Shown in pieces: positions 1-8,678 of a stretch of 64,000 nucleotides of DNA. Each line of letters starts with the position of its first letter. Positions within the stretch are counted from its first letter, which is position 1. Made by a program: the position numbers and the translations under genes. The notes beneath the pieces are model-generated. The model had not been told where the DNA came from and searched no databases. It was given only the letters and a program-made list of their open reading frames with translations. The DNA comes from Leisingera sp. SS27 (GTDB lineage Bacteria; Pseudomonadota; Alphaproteobacteria; Rhodobacterales; Rhodobacteraceae): NCBI RefSeq assembly GCF_028368855.1, contig NZ_JAQNCY010000012.1, positions 62,001 to 126,000 on the forward strand, given 5' to 3'.

Positions 1-619
1 GTTCCGTCACTTCCAGCCCGCGCATCCGGTCCAGACGGAAGACCCGCACCGCCTGGCGCAGGCAGCACCAGGCAATCAGAACAGTTGAGCGGTCGAAATA
101 CACCACACTCAGCGGTTTCACCTGCCGCTCTGTGACCGCACCGTATCCGTCGGTATAACCGAAACGCACTTCGACCTCGTCCCAGGCAGCCTGGCGCAGA
201 TCTTGCGCCGGGATTGCTGGAGGGATTGGGCGCTCGAAGCGGTATGGCGCCAGCACCGCGTGGCGCAGCCGGTGTGCCTGCCGGGGCGGAAGCCGCGCCT
301 GCAGTTTGCGCAATGCTTCAGAGGCCGCAGTGGCCAATTCAGGGTCGCCAATTAGCTCCACCTCACGCAGACCTAGAACCAGCGCTTCCAGCTCGGTGTC
401 GCGAAACCCCATCGGCGGCAGCGCATTATCCTCGATGAGGGTAAAGCCGTATCCTGCCTCGCCATCGATCACAGCGCCCATCTCGCGCAAAGTTGCGATA
501 TCGCGATGGATGCTGCGGGCCGACACGCCCAGTTCCTCCCCCAGCCGCGCCGCGGTATGCGGGCCGGGCCCCAGGCGCAGGGCCTGCATCAGCTGGAAGA
601 GGCGGTGAGTTCGGGACAT
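1..619 (-). CDS. YafY-type HTH/WYL transcriptional regulator (partial, C-terminus off window)
   Basis: The reading frame opens at an ATG (617-619) and runs leftward off the window, giving 206 codons. The N-terminus is an HTH_11 winged helix (about residues 5-55, containing LGVSARSIHRDIATLREMG). A WYL domain follows (roughly 130-200), seen in the stretch IAWCCLRQAVRVFRLDRM. WYL regulators sense small ligands, or nucleic acids in some systems, and usually act on a divergent neighbour. Here the neighbour is a GST-like gene, with a perfect inverted repeat between them. Family members are about 220-230 aa, so only a short tail is missing. The family call is firm; the ligand is unknown. Confidence 0.88.
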   Translation of the reverse strand, partial: MSRTHRLFQLMQALRLGPGPHTAARLGEELGVSARSIHRDIATLREMGAVIDGEAGYGFTLIEDNALPPMGFRDTELEALVLGLREVELIGDPELATAASEALRKLQARLPPRQAHRLRHAVLAPYRFERPIPPAIPAQDLRQAAWDEVEVRFGYTDGYGAVTERQVKPLSVVYFDRSTVLIAWCCLRQAVRVFRLDRMRGLEVTE

Positions 620-640
620 GCCTGATCATCCTATGCACTA

Positions 641-657
641 ATGACATTAATTGTCAT
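641..657. promoter_or_regulatory. Probable operator of the WYL regulator (inverted repeat)
   Basis: Perfect 6-bp arms ATGACA and TGTCAT flank the 5-bp spacer TTAAT in the 88-bp gap between the divergent WYL regulator and GST genes. HTH_11/WYL regulators often bind TGACA-N-TGTCA type palindromes, so an operator for auto- and cross-regulation is likely. The repeat is seen directly; its function is inferred. Confidence 0.6.
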
Positions 658-707
658 CAGGCGGGCGTAGAGAAAGGAGAGCAAACACAACAAACAGGAT
701 TTCAGCA

Positions 708-1406
708 ATGCTTTCCCTCCTCACATTCCCCAGCGGATTCGGTTTGTTCAGCATGAGTCCCTTCTGCATCAAATCCGCCTTGATGCTGGAGCTGTCCGGC
801 CAGCCCTGGCAGCGCAGCGACATGCTGGACCCAACCGAAATGCCGCACCGGAAGCTGCCGGTTCTTGCGACGCCTGACGGACAGATTGCCGACAGTGACG
901 GCATCCGCGACTGGCTTGAAGAGCAGGGGGCCGATTTCGACGCAGGTCTGAACACCGCAGAGCGCGCCCACGCCCGCGCCTGGGTTCGGCTGGCGGAATA
1001 CCACCTGGGTCTGCACCTTCTGCAAATGCGCTGGAATGACGATACGGTATGGCCCGAGGTTCGGGATCAGATCTTCCAGCCCGTTCCCGAACCCATGCGC
1101 GAAGAGATCAGCGCTCCAGTCAGGAAGGAAATCCAGAACGGGCTGCAGTGGCAGGGCCTCGCCCGTTATAGTGAAGCGGAGCGTATGCACCGGCTTGAAC
1201 AGGATTTGGAACCGATTGCCGCACTTGCCGCGGACAGCCCGTTCCTGATGGGCGAGCAGATTACCTCAGCGGACCTGAGCGTCGCGCCGTTCCTAGCCTC
1301 CATGCTGTACACTTCTGAGACCTCAGTCGTCAGCAAACGCTTGCGGGATGACAAGGTTCTGTGTGCTTATCTGAGCCGTGTGTTCGAAACGGTGCCTCTG
1401 CCATGA
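708..1406 (+). CDS. Glutathione S-transferase family protein
   Basis: This 232-aa protein has an N-terminal thioredoxin-like half with SPFCIKSALMLELSG (about 17-31), KLPVLATPDG (cis-Pro loop) and DSDGIRDWLE. An all-helical C-terminal half follows, with an SADLSVAPFLASM-like stretch near residue 195. That is the usual GST length and layout. The likely role is glutathione conjugation or thiol redox chemistry in the cytoplasm. I chose the ATG at 708, with AGGA eight bases upstream, over the TTG at 651 because the TTG lies inside the operator palindrome. It overlaps the DUF1801 gene by ATGA, so the two are probably co-transcribed and controlled by the divergent WYL regulator. Confidence 0.85.
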   Translation: MLSLLTFPSGFGLFSMSPFCIKSALMLELSGQPWQRSDMLDPTEMPHRKLPVLATPDGQIADSDGIRDWLEEQGADFDAGLNTAERAHARAWVRLAEYHLGLHLLQMRWNDDTVWPEVRDQIFQPVPEPMREEISAPVRKEIQNGLQWQGLARYSEAERMHRLEQDLEPIAALAADSPFLMGEQITSADLSVAPFLASMLYTSETSVVSKRLRDDKVLCAYLSRVFETVPLP

Positions 1407-1825
1407 CGACTGCCTTTGCTTCTCCAGAGATCGAGGCCGCCTTTGCGGTCTCTGATCCGCTGGTGCGGGAAGGGTTGCTGCGGCTCCGCCAGTTGGTGTT
1501 TGAGACCGCCGCCGCAACGCCAGAGGCCGGGCGGGTGGAGGAAGTGCTGCGCTGGGGACAGCCGTCTTACGTTACACCTGAGACCAAGACGGGTTCTACC
1601 GTCCGGCTGGGGGTGCCGAAGGGCGCGCGCTTTGCGCTCTTTGTGCATTGCCAAAGCCGCTTGATTCCGGAGTTTGCCTCGGCATTCCCTGCCTGGGACC
1701 GGTTTGAGGGGACTCGCGCCGTGCTGTTTGACGACCCGCAGGACGTGGAGCCGCTGCGTCACGGCTGGCTGATCAAGCGGGCGCTGACCTACAAGATCCG
1801 CGCACCGCTGGATATCTCGGCGTAG
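1403..1825 (+). CDS. DUF1801 domain protein (YdhG-like)
   Basis: This is a 140-aa protein of the DUF1801 family. Typical segments are VEEVLRWGQPSYVTPETKTG, then LGVPKGARFALFVHCQ, and a C-terminal DVEPLRHGWLIKRALTYKIR. The family is small, cytoplasmic and has no settled biochemical function. Its start overlaps the GST stop codon (ATGA), which implies translational coupling. A hairpin just after the stop separates it from the convergent rnr. The family call is good; no function is claimed. Confidence 0.8.
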   Translation: MTTAFASPEIEAAFAVSDPLVREGLLRLRQLVFETAAATPEAGRVEEVLRWGQPSYVTPETKTGSTVRLGVPKGARFALFVHCQSRLIPEFASAFPAWDRFEGTRAVLFDDPQDVEPLRHGWLIKRALTYKIRAPLDISA

Positions 1826-1835
1826 ACCCGGTCAG

Positions 1836-1856
1836 GTCTGCCCCATCGGGGCAGAC
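1836..1856. terminator. Hairpin between convergent DUF1801 and rnr genes
   Basis: A 9-bp perfect stem (GTCTGCCCC / GGGGCAGAC) with a 3-nt ATC loop sits between the two convergent stop codons. The T-run is weak on both sides, so termination in either direction is likely but not certain. Confidence 0.5.
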
Positions 1857-1857
1857 T

Positions 1858-4131
1858 CTATTTGCGCCGCTTGCGCTCCACTTTACGCTTCACCTTGGCA
1901 GCCTGGTGCTTGGACTTGGCCGCCTTCCGCTTCACCGTGCGTCCTGCCGGGCTGCGGCGGCCGCGCTGGCCTCCGCCAGCGGGCATCGGGACCTCTTCCA
2001 GCGCCAGCAGTTCCAGCTCCAGCCCGCCGGTGACAGGCGCCGCCTGGGTCAGCCGCACCGTCACCCGCTGTCCGATGGTGATGGTCATGCCTGTATCCGC
2101 TCCGGTCAGCGTTCCGGACTGAGCGTCAAAATGGAAGAACTCCCGCCCGATGGAGCGTACCGGCACCAAGCCGTCGGCGCCGGTCTCGTCCAGCTTCACA
2201 AAGGCGCCAAAGCGGGCAATGCCGCTGATCCGGCCTTCGAATTCATTGCCCACACGCTCACTGAGGTAGGAGGCCAAATAGCGGTCGGTGGTGTCCCGCT
2301 CCGCAATCATCGAGCGCCGCTCGGTGTCGGAAATATGGGTGGCAGTGTCTTCCAGCCGCTCGATCTGAGCTTCATCGAGCCCGTCACCCCCCCAGCCGTG
2401 CGAGGAGATCAGCGAGCGGTGCACGATCAGGTCAGCGTAACGGCGGATCGGCGAGGTGAAATGCGCGTAGTTTCTGAGCGCCAGGCCGAAATGCCCGAAG
2501 TTTTCCGGGTTGTAGTAGGCCTGCTGCATTGAGCGCAGGGTGGAGATGTTGATCAGCTCCGCGTCATCCGTTCCTGCGGCCTGGTTCAGCAGCGCATTCA
2601 GGTGCCGGGTCTGCAGAACCTGACCCTTGGCCAGGCTGAGGCCCGCTGCCTGCGCAGTTTCACGCAGGCTTTCCAGTTTCTCCTGTGCCGGTTCCTCGTG
2701 CACCCGGAACAACAGCGGCGAGCGTTTTTTGATCAGCGTTTCGGCTGCGGCCACATTGGCGAGGATCATGAACTCCTCGATCAGCTTGTGCGCATCCAGC
2801 CGGTCGCGGAAGGCGACCGAGGTGACATTACCTTCGTCATCCAGCACGATCTTGCGTTCCGGCAGGTCCAGGTCCAGCGGCTCACGTGCGGCCAGGGCCT
2901 TTGTTAGAGCCTTGTAGGCAGCAAACAAGGGTTTGATGACATCGTCCAGCAGCGGTGCGGTTTTGTCGTTTGCATTGCCGTCCTGCGCCTCTTGCACCTC
3001 GGCGTAGTTGAGCGAAGCGACAGACTGCATCAGCCCACGCACGAATGTGTGGGCAATCTTGTTGCCCTCGGCGTCCACCTGCATCCGAACGGCGATACAG
3101 GCCCGCGGCACGCCTTCGTGCAAGGAGCACAGATCGCCAGACAGCCGGTCCGGCAGCATTGGCACCACCCGGTCGGGGAAATAGCTGGAGTTGCCGCGCT
3201 TCTTCGCCTCGCGGTCCAGTGCTGAACCTGGGCGCACGTAGGCAGCGACATCTGCAATCGCCACCCAGATCACATGACCGCCGGGGTTCTTCGGGTCGTC
3301 ATCGGCATGGGCATAGCAGGCGTCGTCGTGGTCGCGCGCGTCCGCAGGGTCAATGGTGACCAGCGGCAGTTCTCGCAAATCCTCGCGGCCCTTGAGGCCC
3401 ACGGGTTTGGCGGCATCAGCCTCTGCCATTACCGGATCGGGGAAATGGTCGGGAATGCCATGCTGGTGAATGGCAATGAGCGACACGGCCTTGGGCGCCG
3501 TCGGGTCGCCCAGCCGTCCCACGATGCGCGCGCGCGGCAGGCCCATGCGGCCCTTGGGTCCGGCCTGCTCGGCTTCGACCAGTTCGCCGTCCCGGGCACC
3601 ATTGACGGCGTCTTGCGTCACCATCCACTCATTCGACGCCGCCTTGTCGATCGGCACAATCCGTCCGCCCTCGGATCCTTTGCGGAAGATACCCAGGACC
3701 CGCTTGGGGTTGGTTCCGATGCGCCGGATCAGGCGGGCTTCGTAATTGTGGTCCTGGTCGGGGACCATCTGCAGCTTCACCAGAACCTTATCGCCTTCAC
3801 CAAGGGCCGGGTCTGAGGGCTTGGCCAGGATCAGGATAATCGGTTCTACACCCTCGCCGTGCCATTCCAGCGGACGTCCGTACAGGTCGCCATCCTCATT
3901 CGGCGCCTTCACCTGCAGGACCGTTACCGGCGGCAGCTGGTCCGGGTCACGGTAGGTCTTCTTACGCTTCTGCAAATGCCCTTCGGCCTCCAGCTCCTTC
4001 AGGATGCGCTTGAGGTCGATGCGGTCGGCGCCTTTGATGCCAAAGGCCTTGGCAATGTCGCGCTTGGAGGTGTGGGTCGGGTTGGCGGAGATCCAGTCGA
4101 GGATTTCGGCCTTGGAGGGAATGCGGCTCAT
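1858..4131 (-). CDS. rnr: Ribonuclease R
   Basis: This is a 757-aa processive 3'-5' exoribonuclease that degrades structured RNA. Order of parts: an N-terminal winged-helix region (residues 1-60, HTSKRDIAKAFGIKGADRI), OB/cold-shock domains, and the RNB catalytic domain with the metal-binding stretch TIDPADARDHDDACYA. An ERRSMIAERDTTDRYLASYL motif follows, then an S1 domain (FEGRISGIARFGAFVKLDE). The tail is very basic (KRKAAKSKHQAAKVKRKVER), as in many RNase R proteins. Length is normal for alphaproteobacteria. It is the last gene of dapE-GNAT-DUF2064-rnr, 51 bp behind the DUF2064 gene, which suggests co-transcription. Confidence 0.97.
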   Translation of the reverse strand: MSRIPSKAEILDWISANPTHTSKRDIAKAFGIKGADRIDLKRILKELEAEGHLQKRKKTYRDPDQLPPVTVLQVKAPNEDGDLYGRPLEWHGEGVEPIILILAKPSDPALGEGDKVLVKLQMVPDQDHNYEARLIRRIGTNPKRVLGIFRKGSEGGRIVPIDKAASNEWMVTQDAVNGARDGELVEAEQAGPKGRMGLPRARIVGRLGDPTAPKAVSLIAIHQHGIPDHFPDPVMAEADAAKPVGLKGREDLRELPLVTIDPADARDHDDACYAHADDDPKNPGGHVIWVAIADVAAYVRPGSALDREAKKRGNSSYFPDRVVPMLPDRLSGDLCSLHEGVPRACIAVRMQVDAEGNKIAHTFVRGLMQSVASLNYAEVQEAQDGNANDKTAPLLDDVIKPLFAAYKALTKALAAREPLDLDLPERKIVLDDEGNVTSVAFRDRLDAHKLIEEFMILANVAAAETLIKKRSPLLFRVHEEPAQEKLESLRETAQAAGLSLAKGQVLQTRHLNALLNQAAGTDDAELINISTLRSMQQAYYNPENFGHFGLALRNYAHFTSPIRRYADLIVHRSLISSHGWGGDGLDEAQIERLEDTATHISDTERRSMIAERDTTDRYLASYLSERVGNEFEGRISGIARFGAFVKLDETGADGLVPVRSIGREFFHFDAQSGTLTGADTGMTITIGQRVTVRLTQAAPVTGGLELELLALEEVPMPAGGGQRGRRSPAGRTVKRKAAKSKHQAAKVKRKVERKRRK

Positions 4132-4182
4132 ACTTCCCGCGTAACATGGCGCGGGGGCGGCGTCATGGTGAAAAGCGAAGCG

Positions 4183-4755
4183 TCAGCGCCGCGGCAGATC
4201 CGCGGCGGTGTCGACATCCTGCAGGGTATCGGTCAGCGCGGTACGCCAGCCGGGCAGGGTGTTGAGCGTATCGGCCAGAGCATATTCACTGGACCAGCGG
4301 ACCCCCTTGAACATGTCTTTTGGCAGGCGGGATGGATGCTTGGCACCCACCAGCCAATAGCCGCCGTCCGCCGCCGGACCGAATACCGCGTCATGATCGC
4401 CAAGGGCTGCAAAGGCGCGGGCGATATGGGTGCGGGAAATGCCGGGAATGTCTGCGCCGATCAGGCAGATAGGGCCTGTCGCGGATTGAAGCATCCGCTT
4501 CATGCGTGCTCCCAGATCGCCTGGCCCTTGCGGCCAGCGCGGCAAATCAGCAGGCCAGACCTTGGAGCGCACTGCCAGGTCCGGCGCCACTGCCAGCACG
4601 ATCTGCCAGCGCGGATCGCTCAGCCGCCGGATCAGCCGGGCGGACTGATGGCGGAACCACCAAGTCGCAGGGATCACGCCAATATCGCGGCCCAGACGTG
4701 TCTTGACCCTTCCGGGGCGCGGTTCCTTGACCATGATGATCAGTGTGCGTTTCAC
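4183..4755 (-). CDS. DUF2064 / TIGR04282-type glycosyltransferase-fold protein
   Basis: The protein is 190 aa with a GT-A nucleotidyltransferase-like fold. The N-terminal MVKEPRPGRVKTRLGRDIG is the family's nucleotide-binding signature. GPICLIGADIPGI carries the DxD-like acidic site, and FGPAADGGYWLVG is the family's second hallmark. Relatives include proteins linked to arsenosugar biosynthesis and to cofactor guanylyltransferases, but no arsenic gene is nearby, so the substrate is open. It overlaps the GNAT gene by 4 bp, which points to translational coupling. Confidence 0.8.
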   Translation of the reverse strand: MKRTLIIMVKEPRPGRVKTRLGRDIGVIPATWWFRHQSARLIRRLSDPRWQIVLAVAPDLAVRSKVWPADLPRWPQGPGDLGARMKRMLQSATGPICLIGADIPGISRTHIARAFAALGDHDAVFGPAADGGYWLVGAKHPSRLPKDMFKGVRWSSEYALADTLNTLPGWRTALTDTLQDVDTAADLPRR

Positions 4756-5177
4756 GTGAAATCGCGCACCATGTCCCGATGGTCGATGCCGGCATCGTCA
4801 TAGACCGGGCCAAAGGCGATGAAGCCAAGCTTTTCATAGAACCCGAGCGCATGGATCTGCGCGCCAAGCTTGGCCTTGGTTACGCCGGGATGTGCCCGTG
4901 CGGTATCCACTGCAGCCTCAATCAGCTTGGCGCCAAGCCCGGTGCCGCGGGTAGAGGACAGCACGCAGACCCGGCCGATCTTGGCGGTGTTCCCATTGAA
5001 CACAATCCGTGCCGTTCCAACCGGGATGCTGTCCTGTTGCGCCAGAAGATGAGTGGCAGAGGCGTCCAGGTCGTCCTGCTCCTCCTCCACCGGCACACCT
5101 TGCTCCTCGACAAACACACGGTGGCGCAAGGCAAAGCATGTCTTTAGATCCTCGGTGACCGAGATGCTCAGGCTCAT
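4752..5177 (-). CDS. GNAT family N-acetyltransferase
   Basis: This 141-aa protein has a complete GNAT fold. The N-terminal [20 protein letters not shown] is typical of the subfamily in which residues around helix 1 bind the acceptor. The acetyl-CoA loop is [13 protein letters not shown] (about 88-100), and the C-terminal [20 protein letters not shown] closes the fold. It likely acetylates a small molecule or protein; the substrate cannot be read from the sequence. Its start overlaps the dapE stop by 4 bp and its stop overlaps the DUF2064 start by 4 bp. Confidence 0.88.
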   Translation of the reverse strand: MSLSISVTEDLKTCFALRHRVFVEEQGVPVEEEQDDLDASATHLLAQQDSIPVGTARIVFNGNTAKIGRVCVLSSTRGTGLGAKLIEAAVDTARAHPGVTKAKLGAQIHALGFYEKLGFIAFGPVYDDAGIDHRDMVRDFT

Positions 5178-6319
5178 GCGAAATAGTCCTGCAGGATGCG
5201 GGTATAGATGGCTTTCAGCTGGTGGATCTGGGCGACCTCGACCCGCTCATCCACCTGATGCATGGTCTTGCCAACCAGGCCGAATTCCACCACGGGGCAG
5301 TGGTTTTTCACAAAGCGTGCATCCGATGTGCCGCCGGTGGTCGACAGCTCAGGCTTGCGGCCGGTTTCTGCTTCGACCGCTTTTGAAACCAGATCAGAGA
5401 GCGCCCCGGGCGGGGTAATGAAGCTCTCTCCTGAGATCTTCACCTTCATCCCGATATCAACGCCGAATTCAGCAGCCACTTTGTCCGCCTCGCATTGCAG
5501 CCAATCTGAGAGGCCGGCACCTGTATGGGCGTCGTTGAAGCGGATGTTGACGGCAGAAGTCGCCTGCGCAGGGATCACATTGGTGGCGGTGTTGCCGGTG
5601 TCGATGGTGACGACGGCCAGGGTGGAGGCGTCAAAGTGTTCAGTGCCCTGGTCCAGTTCATGGCTTGCCAGCCGGTCCATCAGCCGCGCCATTGCATTCA
5701 GCGGATTGTTGGCACGGTGCGGGTAAGCCGAATGCCCCTGCACACCGGTGACCGTGAACCAGGCGGTCATCGACCCCCGGCGGCCGATCTTGATCATCTC
5801 GCCCATCTCGTTGGGGCAAGTAGGCTCGCCCACAAGGCAGACCGACATCTGTTCGCCCGCATCTGCCATGTAGTCCAGAAGCGCGGTGGTTCCGTCGACG
5901 GCATCGCCTTCCTCATCGCCAGTGATTGTCAGGATGATGGCGCCATCCGGCGGGGTGTCCTGCACGAGGTCCACAGCGGCCGCGGCAAAGGCGGCAACCC
6001 CGGACTTCATGTCGGTGGCGCCGCGGCCGTACATGAAGCCGTCCTTCTCCTCGGCGCCAAAGGGAGGCATGGTCCAGGCAGCTTCATCCCCCAGCGGCAC
6101 CACGTCGGTATGACCGTTGAAGCCAAAGGTTTTGGTGTGGCCTTTGGCGCCCCAGCGGGCAAACAGGTTGCTGACTTCGCCGCGGTCGGCGCGCGTACAG
6201 GTGAAACCAGCCTGGCTCAGCAGTTTTTCCAGCAGAACCAGCGCGCCGCCCTCCTCAGGCGTGACCGACGGGCAGCGGATCAGGTCGGCGGTCAGGCGGG
6301 CGGGATCGGTTTGCGGCAT
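5174..6319 (-). CDS. dapE: Succinyl-diaminopimelate desuccinylase
   Basis: DapE (381 aa) hydrolyses N-succinyl-LL-diaminopimelate to LL-diaminopimelate in the succinylase branch of lysine and peptidoglycan precursor synthesis. It is an M20 zinc peptidase. Visible are [13 protein letters not shown] (zinc His), [15 protein letters not shown] (general-base Glu pair), VGEPTC and the C-terminal [17 protein letters not shown] with a zinc His. Length matches bacterial DapE (about 375-385 aa). It is the first gene of a minus-strand operon with overlapping GNAT and DUF2064 genes and rnr. dapD and dapB are also in the window but separately placed. Confidence 0.97.
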   Translation of the reverse strand: MPQTDPARLTADLIRCPSVTPEEGGALVLLEKLLSQAGFTCTRADRGEVSNLFARWGAKGHTKTFGFNGHTDVVPLGDEAAWTMPPFGAEEKDGFMYGRGATDMKSGVAAFAAAAVDLVQDTPPDGAIILTITGDEEGDAVDGTTALLDYMADAGEQMSVCLVGEPTCPNEMGEMIKIGRRGSMTAWFTVTGVQGHSAYPHRANNPLNAMARLMDRLASHELDQGTEHFDASTLAVVTIDTGNTATNVIPAQATSAVNIRFNDAHTGAGLSDWLQCEADKVAAEFGVDIGMKVKISGESFITPPGALSDLVSKAVEAETGRKPELSTTGGTSDARFVKNHCPVVEFGLVGKTMHQVDERVEVAQIHQLKAIYTRILQDYFA

Positions 6320-6586
6320 CGTCTGGCTCCTCAGGTTCCGGTTGGCACAGGCCTAGCCCGTATCGCGGCGCAGCGCAATTCACAGCACAGGCACTGAAAC
6401 TGGCAAGATCTCGACGGACAGCACCTCACCTGCAGCGGCGGCCAAACAGCTCAAAACTGCCGCTTCGGCTGCCTGCCGGACACAGTTCCGGCGGCAATTC
6501 TGCCTCTGTTGCCAAAGCGCTTGCTTGAAAAACGTGATCCGCCTAAGGACGTTGAAACTCTGTCAGAGGCCAAACCGAGCGTTTCC

Positions 6587-7642
6587 GTGCTGTACTCCCG
6601 CCTGATCACCGCTGCCCTATTCATGCTTTGGGGGCAAATGCTCTCTGCGCAGGTTCTGACGGTCAACACCGTGACCCGCCCGCCGTTCTCCATGGTCGAA
6701 GAGGGTGGCGACACCGGATTTTCGCTGGAACTGTTCAAGATCCTGGCTGAGCGGCTGGATTTGGAGTACCGCATCAACCGCACCGGCAGTTTTGCAGAGA
6801 TGCTGGACGGTGTCCGCAACGGCGAGGCGGATCTGGCAGCGGCCAATATCTCGATCACGGCCTCCCGTGAAATCCAGATGGATTTCAGCCATCCGATCTT
6901 CGAAAGCGGCCTTCAGATCATGGTGCAGGCCGATGATATCCGCGAGCCGTCTCTGTTGCGGGCGCTGCTGTCCTGGGACCTGGCCGCCGCCATCGGCATC
7001 GCCTTTCTGCTGCTGTTCGGGGGCGGCATGATGATGTGGGCGTTTGAACGCCGCGCCCAGCCCTATTTCGACCGCCCCCTGAAGGAGGCGTGGTTTCCCT
7101 CTTTCTGGTGGGCGTTGAATCTGGTGGTGAATGGCGGGTTTGAAGAGAGGGTGCCACGCACGCCCGTCGGGCGCATGTTCGGCGTTCTGCTGGTGATCTC
7201 CTCGCTCTTCATCGTCTCCATCTTTGTTGCCAAGATCACTGCGGTGATGACAGTGGAAGCCATCAGCGGTTCAGTGAACTCTGTCAATGACCTCTACGGC
7301 AGATCTGTCGGCACCATCGGCGGCTCAACCGCTGCGGGGTTCCTCGACCGGCGCGAGATCGACTATGCCGCCTTTGCAGGCCTGGAAGAGATGCTCGCCG
7401 CGTTTGAGGCGTCTGAGATCAAGGCGGTGGTCTTTGATGCGCCGGTGCTGAAGTTCTACGAGCAGCAGGGCGGGCACAAATACGGGCAGACTATCGGCCA
7501 GCCGTTCCTGCGGGAAAATTACGGGCTGGTCTTCCCGGCCGGATCGCCGCTGGTAGAGGATGTGAATCAGGTGCTTCTGACGATGCAGGAGGACGGCAGC
7601 TATGACGCCCTCTACCGCAAATGGTTCGGCAGTCAGAACTGA
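6587..7642 (+). CDS. Periplasmic-binding-domain ion channel (prokaryotic glutamate-receptor-like, GluR0 type)
   Basis: From a GTG at 6587 the product is 351 aa: signal peptide ([16 protein letters not shown]), S1 half of a type-2 solute-binding domain ([18 protein letters not shown], then [20 protein letters not shown]), and TM1 (about 7000-7050). A re-entrant P-loop follows ([18 protein letters not shown]), then TM2 ([19 protein letters not shown]) and the S2 half ending DALYRKWFG. This SBP-channel-SBP topology is that of prokaryotic ionotropic glutamate receptors. The usual K+ filter TVGYG is replaced by VVNGGFE. The frame extends up to a TTG at 6509, but the signal peptide fits the GTG better; neither start has a strong Shine-Dalgarno. 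The domain call is firm; ligand and ion are unknown. Confidence 0.85.
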   Translation: MLYSRLITAALFMLWGQMLSAQVLTVNTVTRPPFSMVEEGGDTGFSLELFKILAERLDLEYRINRTGSFAEMLDGVRNGEADLAAANISITASREIQMDFSHPIFESGLQIMVQADDIREPSLLRALLSWDLAAAIGIAFLLLFGGGMMMWAFERRAQPYFDRPLKEAWFPSFWWALNLVVNGGFEERVPRTPVGRMFGVLLVISSLFIVSIFVAKITAVMTVEAISGSVNSVNDLYGRSVGTIGGSTAAGFLDRREIDYAAFAGLEEMLAAFEASEIKAVVFDAPVLKFYEQQGGHKYGQTIGQPFLRENYGLVFPAGSPLVEDVNQVLLTMQEDGSYDALYRKWFGSQN

Positions 7643-7651
7643 CGTCTTCTG

Positions 7652-7999
7652 CTAGTGGAAAACCGGCTCTTCGCCGTCGAAGAACGGGGTCATCTGAGCG
7701 ACAATCACCGCGTTTTCCTCCAGTGCCCGTTGCATCAGATCACGTTCTTCGTCACCGATTTCATTACCTTCGGCCTCGCGCTCTTCCAAGGTGCCATATC
7801 CGGTCACGTCCAATGGCGCGGTATCGGCCTGTTTCAGGATCGCCACGGTTTCCCGCACCGCCTCAGCTTCATCAATGCCAGACGCATAAATCATCAGCGC
7901 AGCACCGGTGGCGCCATCAGGCAGGCCGTCCCCCTCCTTGCGTCCGATCTGGACAAGCAGGGTATAGACTTGCTGGCGGGAGGGTTTCTTCTTTTCCAT
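7652..7999 (-). CDS. Conserved hypothetical protein, acidic, 115 aa
   Basis: I recognise no named family. The protein is cytoplasmic with no TM segment. It has a basic N-terminus (MEKKKPSRQQVYTLLVQIGR), a glycine-rich middle (GLPDGATGAALMIYASGIDE) and a very acidic C-terminal half (LEEREAEGNEIGDEERDLMQ). It is convergent with the channel gene, with 9 bp between stops. I chose the inner ATG at 7999 because the charged N-terminus begins there; an in-frame ATG at 8035 is possible. Codon use resembles its neighbours, and I recall similar proteins in other Rhodobacterales. Confidence 0.6.
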   Translation of the reverse strand: MEKKKPSRQQVYTLLVQIGRKEGDGLPDGATGAALMIYASGIDEAEAVRETVAILKQADTAPLDVTGYGTLEEREAEGNEIGDEERDLMQRALEENAVIVAQMTPFFDGEEPVFH

Positions 8000-8144
8000 G
8001 GCGCCGCCATAGCGCCGGGGCAGGGGGATGGTCAATCAAATTGCGCGGGCGGCGCAGGCCGGGTGAGCGGGAAACGGAAACCTTGCGGTTCCAGGCATCC
8101 CAGATTTATGGCTGTGCTGAAAAACTCTCTGCAAGGATCCTGAA

Positions 8145-8678
8145 ATGCGCTTCTCTGCTCTGACTGCCCAGCCGGTTCCGTGGAAGAACGGCGGCGGCGT
8201 GACCCGGGAACTGGCGTCTCATGCTGTAGATGGAAAGCTGGCGTGGCGTCTGAGCTTGGCGGACATCACCCGGAACGGCCCGTTTTCCGCATTCCCGGGC
8301 CTCGCCCGTATCCATTGCATCGTCGAAGGGGCCGGGCACACTCTGTCGAATGAAACCACGCGGCTGGAGGCCCGGCCGCTTGATCCGCTGTGCTTTGATG
8401 GCGAAGCAACGCTGGACTGCCAGTTGCGCGATGGGCCCTGCAAGGCCTTCAATGTGATATATGATCCGGTACTGGTGACGGCAAAGCCCAGTATTCTCGC
8501 TGACGGTCCGGTGCCGGAGGCCCAAGGTCTGCGCGTGCTATTTGTGGTTTCAGGCGGCCTGGAGGCGGCAGGCACAGGCCGGCTTGGCCCCGGCGAAGGG
8601 GTTGTTACACAAGGCTTCGGCGCCGCGGTGGTCACCGGCGGCGGCACCGTCGTCCAAGTGCGGATATTGCCAGTTTAG
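8145..8678 (+). CDS. hutD: HutD family protein
   Basis: This 177-aa HutD/Ves-like bicupin opens with the family hallmark PVPWKNGGGVTRELA (residues 10-24). WRLSLADITRNGPFSAFPG follows, typical of HutD. HutD proteins accompany histidine-utilisation genes and are thought to bind formylglutamate or a related ligand as a governor of the pathway; that role is indirect. The stop overlaps the convergent hutF stop by 4 bp, so the two genes share their 3' ends. No hutH, hutU, hutI, hutG or hutC lies in the window. Confidence 0.85.
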   Translation: MRFSALTAQPVPWKNGGGVTRELASHAVDGKLAWRLSLADITRNGPFSAFPGLARIHCIVEGAGHTLSNETTRLEARPLDPLCFDGEATLDCQLRDGPCKAFNVIYDPVLVTAKPSILADGPVPEAQGLRVLFVVSGGLEAAGTGRLGPGEGVVTQGFGAAVVTGGGTVVQVRILPV

